Source: Verrucomicrobiia bacterium Tous-C4TDCM (GTDB taxonomy: Bacteria; Verrucomicrobiota; Verrucomicrobiia; Verrucomicrobiales; Akkermansiaceae). Taken from it: a stretch of DNA of 39,334 nt. The DNA lies in NCBI GenBank assembly GCA_002304315.1, contig NEUO01000015.1, positions 1 through 39,334 of the forward strand, read 5' to 3'. The notes beneath the pieces are model-generated. The model saw nothing but the letters and a program-made list of their open reading frames with translations, did no database searches and was not told where the DNA came from. The position numbers were made by a program, and so were the translations under genes. This document shows, piece by piece, positions 7,888 through 17,977 of the stretch (the stretch's first letter is position 1; every line of letters begins with the position of its first letter).

Positions 7888-9405
7888 CTATCGCTGCCCG
7901 GGCTTTCCCAAGGCATCCGCTTCCAACTCCGGTCCGTAGCCAATCGTGCTGAACGGCCCGACCGGTTGGCCCTCCTTGTTGTAGAGGAGGTTCCCCTTCG
8001 GATGCTGGGTGTAGGCATAACGGACTGCGACAGGCTCGGCGACGTCTTTGCTGGAAACGACAAGCTCCGAACCGACGATCCTGCCATCCGCCCAATGCCA
8101 GGTGCCGTCCTTGGCCTGGATCGATAGCCACTGAATGGGGGCATCCGGCTGCGGCACGGGCGGCAGAAATCCCTCTTTCCGGGCCACGCTCAACCCGTTC
8201 CGCGCGTTGTCGAAGGAAACCCGGATGGCGTTGCCTTCGATGGCATGCTTGGTGTAGAGCGGGGAAATGGTCAGATCCTTGAAACCATAGACCTTCTGCA
8301 ACACGGAACGCGCAAGGCGCTCGCCGGTGTCGTATTTGTTAGGCGGGTGTTCACCGGGCGCTCCCACATCGATGGTGACCGCCATGCCCGTATTCTTCAA
8401 TGCCAGGGTCTCGAAGGATGCCTGGCGGATTTCCGCACGACCATCGCCACCCGCGGGATTGTCCAAGGAAGACGAGCCGATTCCCGGCAACTGCACGAAA
8501 TGGACCGGAAAGTCTCCCTGCTTCCACGCCTTGCGCCAGCCCGTGATCAGCGACTCGAGCTTGGGCTGATAACGGCGGCCATCCTTTTCGTTGCTCTCAC
8601 CCTGATACCACACGGCACCGCGAATGCCGTAGCCAACAAGGGGCGCAACGAGGGTGGAATAGTTGTTGCCGATCGGATAGGGCTCCTGATTCAGCCACGA
8701 CTCGATGTTCGATCCACCCAAGGCCGTCGCGACAAGACCGATGGGCGCCAGCGCATCTCGTTGCAAACGCCGGGCGAAGAAAAAAGCCGTCCTTTTAAAA
8801 ACCGGTGCCGTTTCGGGAGTGCAGACGACCCATGCCGCGTCACCGGACTGGAACTGGCGTAGGGCCGGGTAGTTTGCGCGATCCAGCGTGTCCTCCGGAA
8901 AATGGCCGCTTCTGTTCGTTCGGATCGCACCCGCCATGTTGGATTGCCCCGCACACATCCATACATCCCCGAGAATCAGATTGCGGATGTTCTTCACCGT
9001 TTTCACCCCGGCCTTCTCGAAGGTCACCGTCATCGTTTCACCGACAGGGCTCTCATTGACGCTCTTCAGCCTCTCGGCCGGCATGGCATCCAGCACGACT
9101 CGCCAGTTTCCATCCATTTGCGCGGTCGTGGTCTTGTTCTGACCCTTGAAAACAACGGTCACCTTGGCTTCGGGCTCCGTTGAACCCCACACCGGCAAAG
9201 GGATCTGCTGTTGTAGCACCGCGTTGTCCAAGAACGGTGCCCCCAATCCCGCCTGTAGCGGTGAATCCACCGGCGCTTGGGCCGCAACATAGGCGGGCAA
9301 TAGGGCCAGGCATGTGGCAAGAATCAAGCCGGTGAAACCGGGGATCTTGCGCGTCCTGCCGTAAGTGGAGGGTGCCGCCAGAAACGGGACGAGGAGGTGC
9401 TTCAT
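7888..9405 (-). CDS. Secreted sialate O-acetylesterase-type hydrolase
   Basis: A 505-residue exported esterase of the sialate 9-O-acetylesterase (SIAE) type. The signal segment is unusually late (about residues 22-42, LILATCLALLPAYVAA). A beta domain typical of the family (NAVLQQQIPLPVWGSTEPEAK) precedes the nucleophile block WMCAGQSNMAG (Ser155). WYQGESN follows, and the C-terminal Asp/His site appears as TIDVGAPGEHPPNK with His at about 353. The enzyme would release O-acetyl groups from sialic acids or acetylated polysaccharides. I preferred the ATG at 9405; an in-frame TTG at 9462 would lengthen an already long leader. It is convergent with the other SASA enzyme, with a 49-base gap, and divergent from ctaB. 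Confidence 0.88.
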   Translation of the reverse strand: MKHLLVPFLAAPSTYGRTRKIPGFTGLILATCLALLPAYVAAQAPVDSPLQAGLGAPFLDNAVLQQQIPLPVWGSTEPEAKVTVVFKGQNKTTTAQMDGNWRVVLDAMPAERLKSVNESPVGETMTVTFEKAGVKTVKNIRNLILGDVWMCAGQSNMAGAIRTNRSGHFPEDTLDRANYPALRQFQSGDAAWVVCTPETAPVFKRTAFFFARRLQRDALAPIGLVATALGGSNIESWLNQEPYPIGNNYSTLVAPLVGYGIRGAVWYQGESNEKDGRRYQPKLESLITGWRKAWKQGDFPVHFVQLPGIGSSSLDNPAGGDGRAEIRQASFETLALKNTGMAVTIDVGAPGEHPPNKYDTGERLARSVLQKVYGFKDLTISPLYTKHAIEGNAIRVSFDNARNGLSVARKEGFLPPVPQPDAPIQWLSIQAKDGTWHWADGRIVGSELVVSSKDVAEPVAVRYAYTQHPKGNLLYNKEGQPVGPFSTIGYGPELEADALGKPGQR

Positions 9406-9595
9406 GAGGAATGGCAAGGCTACCTTGCTAGGGAGAAATAGGCTCCTCCCGTTCAGCCGCAAGCAGGAAGGGTGACGCCGGGAGGGGCTCGGAACCGATG
9501 GAGCGACGGCGCAGGTCAGGCGAGCCGCAGCAGCATCGTGAAACTATTTCCGTGCCTTGCCCGGCATCCGGGGTTCTCTTCTCCCCGTCCCGCCG

Positions 9596-10519
9596 ATGAA
9601 CGAAGAAGCTGCCCCAGACATCCCCGCCGCCGCGGCTCTCGAGCCGGACCCCGGCTTGCGGAAGGATTTGATGGTGCTGACCAAGATGCGGCTCAACGTC
9701 TTCGTCCTCATCACCACCTTCTTCGGATTCCTGCTGGCATCGCGCGGCGGCAGTTTCGATCTGATGAAGCTGGTCCACACCCTGGTCGGCACCGCCGCCG
9801 CGGCCTTCGGCTCGGCGGCTTTCAACCAGCTCATGGAAGTCGACCTCGACGCCCGGATGAAGCGCACCGCGAACCGCCCTTTGCCTTCGCGGCGAATGGA
9901 CCCGCTGTTCGCCTTCGGCGTCGGCTGGCTCCTTTCCGCCGCGGGCATCATCCACCTGGCCGTGAAAGTCGGCCTGTGGCCGGCGGTCCTCGCCGCCGTC
10001 ACGGTGGCCGTCTATGTCTTCGTCTACACCCCGCTCAAGCGCGTCAGCAGCACGAACACCCTGGTCGGCGCGATCCCCGGGGCGATCCCGCCGATGATCG
10101 GCTGGACCGCGGCGGGCGGCGCGTTCGATGGCGGCGCGTGGTTCCTCTTTTCCCTGCTCGCCCTGTGGCAGCTCCCGCATTTCGTGGCGATCAACTGGCT
10201 GTGCCGCGAGGAGTATGAAAGCGCGGGCTACAAAATGTGGTCCGATGGCGATGTCAGCGGCCGCCGCAGCGGGCTCCTTGCCGCGATCTTCGCGCTATTC
10301 CTCGCCGCGCTGCCGCTTTGGCCGTGGTTCGCCGGGTGGACGCCGGGCTGGCAGGGCTACGTCGCGCTAGGGGGTGGAATCCTCGCCGGACTCGTGATGT
10401 CGGCCCTCGCCGGGCGCTTCATGCGCGATGGCGAACGGGCCTCCTTCCGCAAACTTTTCCTGTTCACGCTGCTCTACCTGCCGCTTGAACTCGGATTGCT
10501 TGCCTTCGCATGGACCTAG
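9596..10519 (+). CDS. ctaB: Protoheme IX farnesyltransferase (heme O synthase)
   Basis: A polytopic membrane prenyltransferase that farnesylates heme B to heme O, the first step toward the heme A used by cytochrome oxidases. The 307-residue length is normal. The prenyl-diphosphate/Mg motif is intact at residues 77-97: Asn77, Glu81, Asp85, Met88, Arg90, then RPLP. The second conserved loop reads YTPLKRVSSTNTLVGAIPGAIPP. The ATG at 9596 was chosen because the family N-terminus is short; the frame stays open to 9557. It heads a tight operon with two SCO-like proteins and a DUF420 protein, all typical oxidase assembly functions. The oxidase subunit genes themselves are not in the window, and no heme A synthase (ctaA) is seen. 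Confidence 0.95.
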   Translation: MNEEAAPDIPAAAALEPDPGLRKDLMVLTKMRLNVFVLITTFFGFLLASRGGSFDLMKLVHTLVGTAAAAFGSAAFNQLMEVDLDARMKRTANRPLPSRRMDPLFAFGVGWLLSAAGIIHLAVKVGLWPAVLAAVTVAVYVFVYTPLKRVSSTNTLVGAIPGAIPPMIGWTAAGGAFDGGAWFLFSLLALWQLPHFVAINWLCREEYESAGYKMWSDGDVSGRRSGLLAAIFALFLAALPLWPWFAGWTPGWQGYVALGGGILAGLVMSALAGRFMRDGERASFRKLFLFTLLYLPLELGLLAFAWT

Positions 10520-10537
10520 TCTAGCTTCCGCCGCCCC

Positions 10538-11305
10538 ATGAGGACGCCTGTTGAAAAGCTCGAACCCGCCGTGCGCGACCCGCGCAAGCTCCGGCGGACC
10601 GCCCTGTGGTTGTTTGTCATCATGATCGCCAGTGGGGTCGGGATTTACGCCGCCTACCTGAAATGGGCGGCCGGACAGGCGGGCGACGACCGCCCCGGCT
10701 TCATCGGGCGGATCGACAACAAGGCCGAGTTCGGCGTCGTCCGCCAGGATGCCTCCGGGGCGAAGATCAGCGAGCTTTTCGGCAAGGTCTGGGTCGTCTG
10801 CGGGGTGTCGGTGAACCAACCGGACGACTGGAAAACGACCCGCGAGGTGCTCCTCCGCTTGAACGAGCGCTACGCCGGCCGCGATGACTTCCGGATCGTT
10901 TGTTTCACCGTCGACCCGAATCAGGAAGACCCCGCGGTGCTGGCCAAGGTCGCCGAGGAAATCGGGGTCGGGCTGCCGAACTGGTGGTTCGTCGGGGCGG
11001 GAGAGGAATACGTTCACAAGTTTCTCAAGAACAAGCTGCGGCTCGGCGTGATGCCGCACCAGAAGGACGGCAAGTGGGTCTTCGACGCGTCGTTGATCGT
11101 GGTCGATCGCGATCGCCACATCCGTCAGGCAACGCTGAAGCAAGGCAAGTATCGCCGCCAAAAGGTAACCTTCGATTTCGAACAAGCCGCAATCTGGGAT
11201 GCCGAAGGCCGGACCCAAGGCCTCGCGAAATCGAACGTGGAAACGCTTGAGGAGCTGCTGGTCAAAACCCTCGACGAAATGATCGCCCAACCCGTGACAC
11301 CATGA
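10538..11305 (+). CDS. SCO1/SenC-like membrane-anchored protein lacking copper ligands
   Basis: A 255-residue protein with one N-terminal membrane anchor (about 22-42) and a thioredoxin-like SCO fold. Fold landmarks are GKVWVV, FTVDPNQEDPAVLAK, NWWFVGAGEE and SLIVVDRDRHIR. SCO proteins deliver copper to the CuA site of cytochrome oxidase using CxxxC and a distal His. Aligned by eye with the downstream paralog, the motif position reads VSVNQPDD and the His position reads VFDAS, so all three ligands are missing. The lone Cys88 sits at a different place. It is therefore probably a non-metal-binding paralog, perhaps a scaffold or partner. It lies 18 bases after ctaB and overlaps the next gene by four bases (ATGA), a sign of translational coupling. 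Confidence 0.82.
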   Translation: MRTPVEKLEPAVRDPRKLRRTALWLFVIMIASGVGIYAAYLKWAAGQAGDDRPGFIGRIDNKAEFGVVRQDASGAKISELFGKVWVVCGVSVNQPDDWKTTREVLLRLNERYAGRDDFRIVCFTVDPNQEDPAVLAKVAEEIGVGLPNWWFVGAGEEYVHKFLKNKLRLGVMPHQKDGKWVFDASLIVVDRDRHIRQATLKQGKYRRQKVTFDFEQAAIWDAEGRTQGLAKSNVETLEELLVKTLDEMIAQPVTP

Positions 11306-12081
11306 ACGAACGACGAAGGATTGTCCTCATTTACAGCGTTGTGGCGGTGGTCTCGGTCATCTTCCTTGCCTTCGCTGTCCATCTCGGCAGCCAGGTGCCG
11401 GAGCAGGAGGAGCCGGAGTTCAGCAACATCTCGGCTCCGAAGGCTGAGAAGTTTTTCCCGATCAAAGCCGACTTCAGCGGGGTCAATCAGGCTGCCGCGC
11501 CGGTCAAGCTCTCCGACCTCAAGGGCAAGGTTTGGATCATCGCGGAGTTCTTCGCTGTCTGCCCGCACTGCGCCGTCCGCAACGGCCAGGAACTGAAGAC
11601 GATCTACGATGAGTTCAAGGATCACCCGGACTTCCACATGGTTTGCGTCTCGGTCGATCCGACCACCGACACCCCGGAGCGCCTGATCGACTATTCGAAG
11701 GCGCTCGGGGCCGATCCCGCGGACTGGTGGTTCATGAGCCATCCGAACGAGAAGGAAACCCACGACTACATGGAAAAGGAGCTCGGGTTCTTCGCCGTGC
11801 GCGAGCGGACGGATCCGGCCGATGCCGAGTCGAACGGCCGCTTCGCCCACGACATGGGGATCATGCTGGTGGACCGCGAATGGAATGTCGTTGGCAAGTG
11901 GCCACTCGCCGACGCGCGCTCCGAGGAAGGTCGCAAGCGGGACCCGGAGCTTTACGACAGATTGAAAAAGGAACTCCACGACCGCGTGCGCGAAGAATTG
12001 GAGAAGAACGAGACGGCGGGGATCGACGAACTCCTGCTAGGTGAAGAAGCCGCACCCGAGAAAACAGGAAATGATGAATGA
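11302..12081 (+). CDS. SCO1/SenC family protein with a CxxC site
   Basis: A 259-residue membrane-anchored thioredoxin-fold protein, with an anchor at about 8-28 and the domain facing the periplasm. The SCO signature GKVWIIAEFFAVCPHC carries Cys87 and Cys90, and RFAHDMGIMLVDRE carries the expected distal His183. Classical SCO has CxxxC; here one residue is missing, giving CPHC, a spacing more usual in thioredoxin or DsbA-like redox proteins. It could act as a copper chaperone or as the thiol reductant for the CuA site. A charged, Glu-rich C-terminal tail (about 225-259) is unusual. It is the third gene of the ctaB operon and overlaps both its neighbours by a few bases. Confidence 0.85.
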   Translation: MNERRRIVLIYSVVAVVSVIFLAFAVHLGSQVPEQEEPEFSNISAPKAEKFFPIKADFSGVNQAAAPVKLSDLKGKVWIIAEFFAVCPHCAVRNGQELKTIYDEFKDHPDFHMVCVSVDPTTDTPERLIDYSKALGADPADWWFMSHPNEKETHDYMEKELGFFAVRERTDPADAESNGRFAHDMGIMLVDREWNVVGKWPLADARSEEGRKRDPELYDRLKKELHDRVREELEKNETAGIDELLLGEEAAPEKTGNDE

Positions 12082-12646
12082 CGAACGCAAGGAGTGGCTG
12101 TCGCGCTCACCGGACGAAGCACTCTCGAAGAAGCTCGGGATCATCGCTTGGGTTCTGACCGCGGTGGTGCTGGTCCTGGTCGGCCTGATGCGCCGCCCGG
12201 AGCTGCGGATCGCGCTCCCGAACGGCTGGTCGTTCGCCTTCCTGCCGCCGGTCCACGCGGTGTTGAACTCGCTGGTTGCGATCGCACTGGTGGTCGCGGT
12301 GGTCGCGGTGAAGCAGGGCAAGATCGCGTTGCACCAGAAGGCGATCTTTGCGGCGATGGGGCTCTCGGTGGCCTTCCTGCTGTGCTACGTGGCCTATCAT
12401 TTCACCACGGAGGAAACGCGCTACGCCGGCACCGGAGCCATGCGTTCCGTTTACTTCTTCCTTTTGATCACCCACGTCGTCTTGGCCGGGGTCAGCCTGC
12501 CGGCGATTCTGTTTACCTTCATCGCCGGGTGGACGAACCGCTTTGCCGCGCATCGACGGCTGTCCAAGTGGGTCTTTCCAATGTGGCTCTACGTCGCGGT
12601 GACCGGCCCCATCTGTTACTTGATGCTCAGGCCGTATTACGCCTGA
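12074..12646 (+). CDS. DUF420 (CtaM-like) integral membrane protein
   Basis: A 190-residue protein with about five membrane helices. It belongs to the DUF420 family, which travels with heme-copper oxidase genes and is thought to help oxidase assembly (CtaM in Firmicutes). Histidines recur at membrane-facing positions: His61 (PPVHAVLN), His87 (ALHQK), His109 (AYHFT), His134 (ITHVVLA) and His160 (AAHRRLSKW). These are likely heme or metal ligands. The start at 12074 has an AGGA four bases upstream; a GTG at 12041 and an ATG at 12071 are alternatives. It overlaps the upstream SCO gene by eight bases and ends the ctaB operon, 21 bases before hisD. Confidence 0.9.
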   Translation: MNDERKEWLSRSPDEALSKKLGIIAWVLTAVVLVLVGLMRRPELRIALPNGWSFAFLPPVHAVLNSLVAIALVVAVVAVKQGKIALHQKAIFAAMGLSVAFLLCYVAYHFTTEETRYAGTGAMRSVYFFLLITHVVLAGVSLPAILFTFIAGWTNRFAAHRRLSKWVFPMWLYVAVTGPICYLMLRPYYA

Positions 12647-12667
12647 CTCCGTCCGCCTGATGCTCCC

Positions 12668-13948
12668 ATGAAAATCCTCGGATACCGCGACGCCGACTAC
12701 GAGTCCTTCGTCAAACGCCTGAACCGCCGTGCCTTGCCGACGCACGACGTCCGCGACCTCGTCAGCGAGATCATCGCCGAAGTCGCGGGTCAGGGCGACA
12801 AGGCCCTGGCCGCGTATGCCAAGCGCTTCGACAATGTGGTGCTCAAGGAGAAGCAGCTCTTTGTGACCGCGGACGAACTTGCCGCGGTGAAAGTGGCACC
12901 GGCCACGCGCAAGGCGGTCGCCGCCAGCCTGCGGAACATCACCGCCTTTGCGAAGAAAGGCCTGCGCAAGGACTGGTCGATGCTCAATGCCGAAGGCGCG
13001 CGGGTCGGCGAGCGTTTCCAACCCTTCGACCGCGTCGGCGTTTATGTGCCCGGCGGGAAGGCTCCGCTCGTTTCGACCGCGCTGATGACCGCCGGTTTCG
13101 CCCGGGCGGCCGGCGTGCCGGAGATTCTCGCCGCCACGCCTTGCGGTCCCGATGGCACGGTGAATCCGGAATTGCTCTATGCCCTCAAGGCGGCCGGAGT
13201 CACCGAGGTTCTCAAGATCGGCGGCGCCCAGGCGATCGCCGCGATGGCACTCGGCACGAAGTCGGTGCGTCCGGTCGACCGCATCTTCGGGCCCGGCAAC
13301 CGCTTCGTGGTGGAGGCCAAACGCCAGCTCTTCGGCGCGGTGTCGATCGACCTGTTGCCGGGGCCGAGCGAGGTCCTGATCATCGCCGACAAGACCGGCA
13401 GTCCGGACTACATCGCGGCCGACCTGTTAGCCCAGGCCGAGCACGGCGGCGACAGCGTGATCGGGTTCATCACCGACTCGAAGGCACTCATCGGCAAGGT
13501 GGTCAAGGCGGTCGAGCGCCAGCTCGCCACCCTGAGCCGCGCCCGCTACATCCGCGAGGTGCTCAAGCAGGCGACGTTCATGCTTCAGGTCCGCAACATG
13601 GCCGAGGCGATCGGGATCTCGAATGCCTTCGCCGCCGAGCACGTCTCGTTCATCTGTGCGGAAGAGAAGAAATGGCTGCCGCAGATCCGCACGGCCGGCG
13701 CCATCTATCTCGGCAATGATTCACCGGTGGCGGTCGGCGATTTCCTCGCCGGTCCCAGCCACACCCTGCCGACCGGCGGCAGCGGGCGCTCGTTCTCGGG
13801 CCTGCGCGCCGACCAGTTCCAGCGGCGGACCAGCATCGTGAAAATGGACAAAAAGGCGGTGCGCAAGTCGCTGGCTACAGTGCGGGAGTTCGCACGGATC
13901 GAAGGACTGGACGCCCACGGAAGGTCGACGGCGATCCGAGTGGAGTGA
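12668..13948 (+). CDS. hisD: Histidinol dehydrogenase
   Basis: This cytoplasmic zinc enzyme oxidises L-histidinol to histidine with two NAD+, the last steps of histidine biosynthesis. All key residues of the E. coli enzyme can be matched by eye: zinc ligands Gln256 and His259 (LLAQAEHG), the catalytic Glu324-His325 pair (AFAAEHVSF), Asp358 (VGDFLAGPSH) and His417 (GLDAHGRST). The NAD/substrate segments VYVPGGKAPLVST and GPGNRFVVEAKRQLFG are also present. The 426-residue length is normal. It follows the oxidase assembly genes closely on the same strand and may be read from the same transcript, although no functional link is evident. No other his genes are in the window. Confidence 0.96.
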   Translation: MKILGYRDADYESFVKRLNRRALPTHDVRDLVSEIIAEVAGQGDKALAAYAKRFDNVVLKEKQLFVTADELAAVKVAPATRKAVAASLRNITAFAKKGLRKDWSMLNAEGARVGERFQPFDRVGVYVPGGKAPLVSTALMTAGFARAAGVPEILAATPCGPDGTVNPELLYALKAAGVTEVLKIGGAQAIAAMALGTKSVRPVDRIFGPGNRFVVEAKRQLFGAVSIDLLPGPSEVLIIADKTGSPDYIAADLLAQAEHGGDSVIGFITDSKALIGKVVKAVERQLATLSRARYIREVLKQATFMLQVRNMAEAIGISNAFAAEHVSFICAEEKKWLPQIRTAGAIYLGNDSPVAVGDFLAGPSHTLPTGGSGRSFSGLRADQFQRRTSIVKMDKKAVRKSLATVREFARIEGLDAHGRSTAIRVE

Positions 13949-13963
13949 GTCGGCCAAAGTTCA

Positions 13964-15625
<1,662 letters not shown>

Positions 15626-15640
15626 GGAAGAGAGTGGAAA

Positions 15641-15738
15641 GTGATCAGTGAGCAGTGATCAGTGGAAGGCATCGTACTGAGTGAGCCTTTCGTTTCTTCA
15701 AATCTGCCACTGATCACTGCTCACTGATCACTTGGCAC
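15641..15738 (-). repeat. Heptamer-built element with perfect 25-bp inverted repeat before glnS
   Basis: The arm at 15641-15665 is the exact reverse complement of the arm at 15707-15731, with a 41-base spacer. Each arm is three heptamers (TGATCAC, TGCTCAC, TGATCAC) plus CCAC. Read toward glnS, the element ends CAC-TTTCC just before the start codon, as the array at 5455-5489 does before the M56 gene. The stem has no following T-run on either strand, so it is not a standard terminator. Confidence 0.8.
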
Positions 15739-15747
15739 TTTTCGGGG

Positions 15748-17079
15748 CTACTTCGCCAGTTCTTCGAGCAACGCCTGGTTGAGGCGGATGCCCGCTTCAA
15801 AGTTCTCCACCGGGAAATTTTCGTCCGGCGAGTGGATCTGGGCGTCGGCGAGGGCGAGGCCTAACAGCAGGGTGTCGGCTCCGAGGATCTCGCGGAAGGC
15901 CTGGACGATCGGGATGCTGCCGCCTTCGCGGATCAGCACCGGTTCGGCATCGAAGGCGACCCGCAGCGCACGTTGGGCGGCCTGGCCGAAGGGGCCGCTG
16001 GGGTCGGTGTGGTAGGGCTTGCCGTCGTGGCCGCCGATGTAGAGCAGTGAGACGCCGGGCGGGCAATGCTTGTCGATGTGGGCCTTCACCAATTCCAGGA
16101 TCGTCGCGGGATCCTGATTCGGGACGAGGCGGAAGGAGAACTTGGCCATCGCCTCGGCGGGGATCACGGTCTTCGAGCCCTCGCCTTGGTAGCCGCCGCC
16201 GATGCCATTGATCTCGGCGGTCGGGCGGGCCCAGGCGCGCTCGGCGGCGGTGTAGCCTTGCTCGCCGAAGAGGCTGCCACTGCCGGTGACTTTCAGGTAA
16301 TCCTCGTCGGACACGCCGGGGACCTTCGCCCACATCTCGCGCTCCCAGGCTTCGAGCGGTTTTACATGATCGTAGAAGCCCTCGATCATCACCTTGCCAT
16401 GCTCGTCGTGCAGGCTGGCGACCAGCCGCGCGATCGCCGTCGTGGGGTTCGCCACCGCGCCGCCGAAGAGCCCCGAATGCAGGTCGCGCGCCGGACCGCG
16501 GAGGATGACTTCGCAGCAGGCGATCCCGCGCAGACCGTAGCCGAGCGTCGGCACGCCGGGCGCCACCATGCCGGTGTCGGAGATCGCGATCACGTCGCAC
16601 TTGAGCAGGTCGAGGTTGGCGCGGAGAAAAGGTGCGAGGTTCGGGCTGCCGATCTCTTCCTCGCCTTCGAAGAGGAAGGTCAGGTTCACCGGCAGTTCGC
16701 CCTTTTCCTTCAGTGTTTTTTCGACGCCGAGGATGTGGGAAAGCATCTGGCCCTTGTTGTCGGAGGAGCCGCGCGCCCAGATTTTCCCGCCGCGGATCTC
16801 CGGCTCGAAGGGCGGCGTGGTCCACAACGCGAGCGGATCGACCGGCTGGACATCGTAGTGACCGTAAATCAGCACCGTCCGGCGGCCCGGCTGGTGCTCG
16901 TTCTTGGCGACGACGACCGGGTAGCCTTCGGTCGGATGGAGCGTGGTGGTCAGGCCCATCCCGGTGAGTTTCGCCACCAGCCAGTCCGCGCAGGCACGGA
17001 CGTCGCCGGCATTCCGCGAGTCGGTGGAAATGCTGGGGAAACGAAGAAACGCAAACAGGTCTTCAAGCTCCGGTGTCAT
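15748..17079 (-). CDS. M20 family metallopeptidase (dipeptidase-type)
   Basis: A 443-residue cytoplasmic di-zinc amino- or dipeptidase of the M20/CNDP-like group (ArgE/DapE/carboxypeptidase G2 superfamily). The first metal block is LIYGHYDVQPVDPLALW (His74, Asp76). The bridging Asp107 is in ARGSSDNKGQM, and the catalytic Glu region is FLFEGEEEIGSPNL (138-148). A dimerisation (lid) domain lies in the middle (about 195-310), and the distal metal His is expected near the end (ALADAQIHSPDENF). No signal peptide is seen, so it probably recycles peptides inside the cell. The start ATG at 17079 gives the normal N-terminus. No partner genes are evident. Confidence 0.9.
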   Translation of the reverse strand: MTPELEDLFAFLRFPSISTDSRNAGDVRACADWLVAKLTGMGLTTTLHPTEGYPVVVAKNEHQPGRRTVLIYGHYDVQPVDPLALWTTPPFEPEIRGGKIWARGSSDNKGQMLSHILGVEKTLKEKGELPVNLTFLFEGEEEIGSPNLAPFLRANLDLLKCDVIAISDTGMVAPGVPTLGYGLRGIACCEVILRGPARDLHSGLFGGAVANPTTAIARLVASLHDEHGKVMIEGFYDHVKPLEAWEREMWAKVPGVSDEDYLKVTGSGSLFGEQGYTAAERAWARPTAEINGIGGGYQGEGSKTVIPAEAMAKFSFRLVPNQDPATILELVKAHIDKHCPPGVSLLYIGGHDGKPYHTDPSGPFGQAAQRALRVAFDAEPVLIREGGSIPIVQAFREILGADTLLLGLALADAQIHSPDENFPVENFEAGIRLNQALLEELAK

Positions 17080-17264
17080 GCGGGCGAATCAAGCCCCCCC
17101 GTCCCCCACCCGGCAAGGCGAAACGCCCGCCGGGAGCGCCGGTCTGCGACCGGCAGAACGGTCCCTCGGCTCCCGCTGCCCGTTTCAGCCCGCATTGCCA
17201 ATACCGCCGTCCCCGTCGCTTCTGCGGGCCGGAGGCTCCGCGCACCCGGTGCGCCCGCGACGCC
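17080..17264. other. GC-rich spacer with two small perfect hairpins
   Basis: No gene is seen. A 7-bp perfect stem (17138-17144 with 17148-17154, loop TGC) and a second 6-bp hairpin near 17238-17252 (GCGCAC/GTGCGC) stand out. They may act as weak terminators for the short gene to the right on the minus strand, or belong to dispersed palindromic repeats. Confidence 0.4.
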
Positions 17265-17543
17265 TCACAGCCGCTCCCGTTCCTCGCGGATGACCCTCAG
17301 CACGTCGTAGAGCGCGAACAGCAATACGAAAAGCGTCAGCAATCCGCAGGCACCCCACCAGATCACGAACCGCAGGGGATCGGCCTTCAGCCAGCCGTCG
17401 ATCCCCCACAGGCCGATCGCGAACACCGCCAGCAGCAAGGCCACGCTGCGCCCCATCGCCCGCCGCCGCGCCGGGCGGTCGTGCAGGATGCTCTTGGCCA
17501 GGCCTTTGCTGGACTGCCAGTCGGACGGGCGCTTGTCGGTCAT
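17265..17543 (-). CDS. Small membrane protein, unknown function
   Basis: A 92-residue protein with a basic, soluble N-terminus (about 1-31) and two predicted membrane helices (about 32-48 and 58-80), ending in a charged tail (LRVIREERERL). I do not recognise the family. The start at 17543 is well supported: a perfect GGAGGA lies nine bases upstream, one of the few strong Shine-Dalgarno sites in this window. It is divergent from another small membrane protein gene whose start lies 101 bases away, so the two may share a control region. Confidence 0.7.
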   Translation of the reverse strand: MTDKRPSDWQSSKGLAKSILHDRPARRRAMGRSVALLLAVFAIGLWGIDGWLKADPLRFVIWWGACGLLTLFVLLFALYDVLRVIREERERL

Positions 17544-17644
17544 CGGCGGAAATCCTCCACCACCCGGCAAGCCGCGGCAAGGCCCGGATGGAATGTGCTG
17601 ACTCGATCCGCCGGGCGGTATAAGGAATGCGGCACCGGATATCC

Positions 17645-17974
17645 ATGAACGAAGCCCCTGAAGTCCCCGCTCCGATACCCGAGGTTCCGAAGAACAAGCT
17701 ATGGGCGTCATTGTCGATCCCACCGGCCGTGACCGTCATGGGCACCTTCTTGGCGGGTGGCGCTCACACTGCGAGCAGCTATGGAATCGAGTTCCTCTTC
17801 GTCTTGCCCGTTGGATTGCTGACGATTTTCTGCTGCCTCGTCACTTTCATCAACGCGTGGAAAGTCCGTTACCGCGGCCGCTCGCTCGTCTTGACGTCCA
17901 TCGGCTACGTTCTCGGCCAGATCATCCTCTGCCTCGGACTCTGGTTCGGCACCTGTTTGCTTTTTGTTTCCTGA
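17645..17974 (+). CDS. Small membrane protein upstream of the radical SAM gene
   Basis: A 109-residue protein with a proline-rich N-terminus (EAPEVPAPIPEVP) and three likely membrane helices (about 27-45, 48-70, 81-107). I do not recognise it. The ATG at 17645 was chosen; the frame opens at 17627, but the first codons of that version look non-coding. The stop codon is only three bases before the radical SAM start, so the two are almost certainly co-transcribed. A membrane partner or anchor for the radical SAM enzyme is a reasonable guess, not a finding. Confidence 0.7.
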   Translation: MNEAPEVPAPIPEVPKNKLWASLSIPPAVTVMGTFLAGGAHTASSYGIEFLFVLPVGLLTIFCCLVTFINAWKVRYRGRSLVLTSIGYVLGQIILCLGLWFGTCLLFVS

Positions 17975-17977
17975 CCC

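Noticed and set aside
16066-17310. Long plus-strand frame across the M20 peptidase
   Set aside because: Antisense shadow of a clearly coding gene with intact metal-binding motifs.
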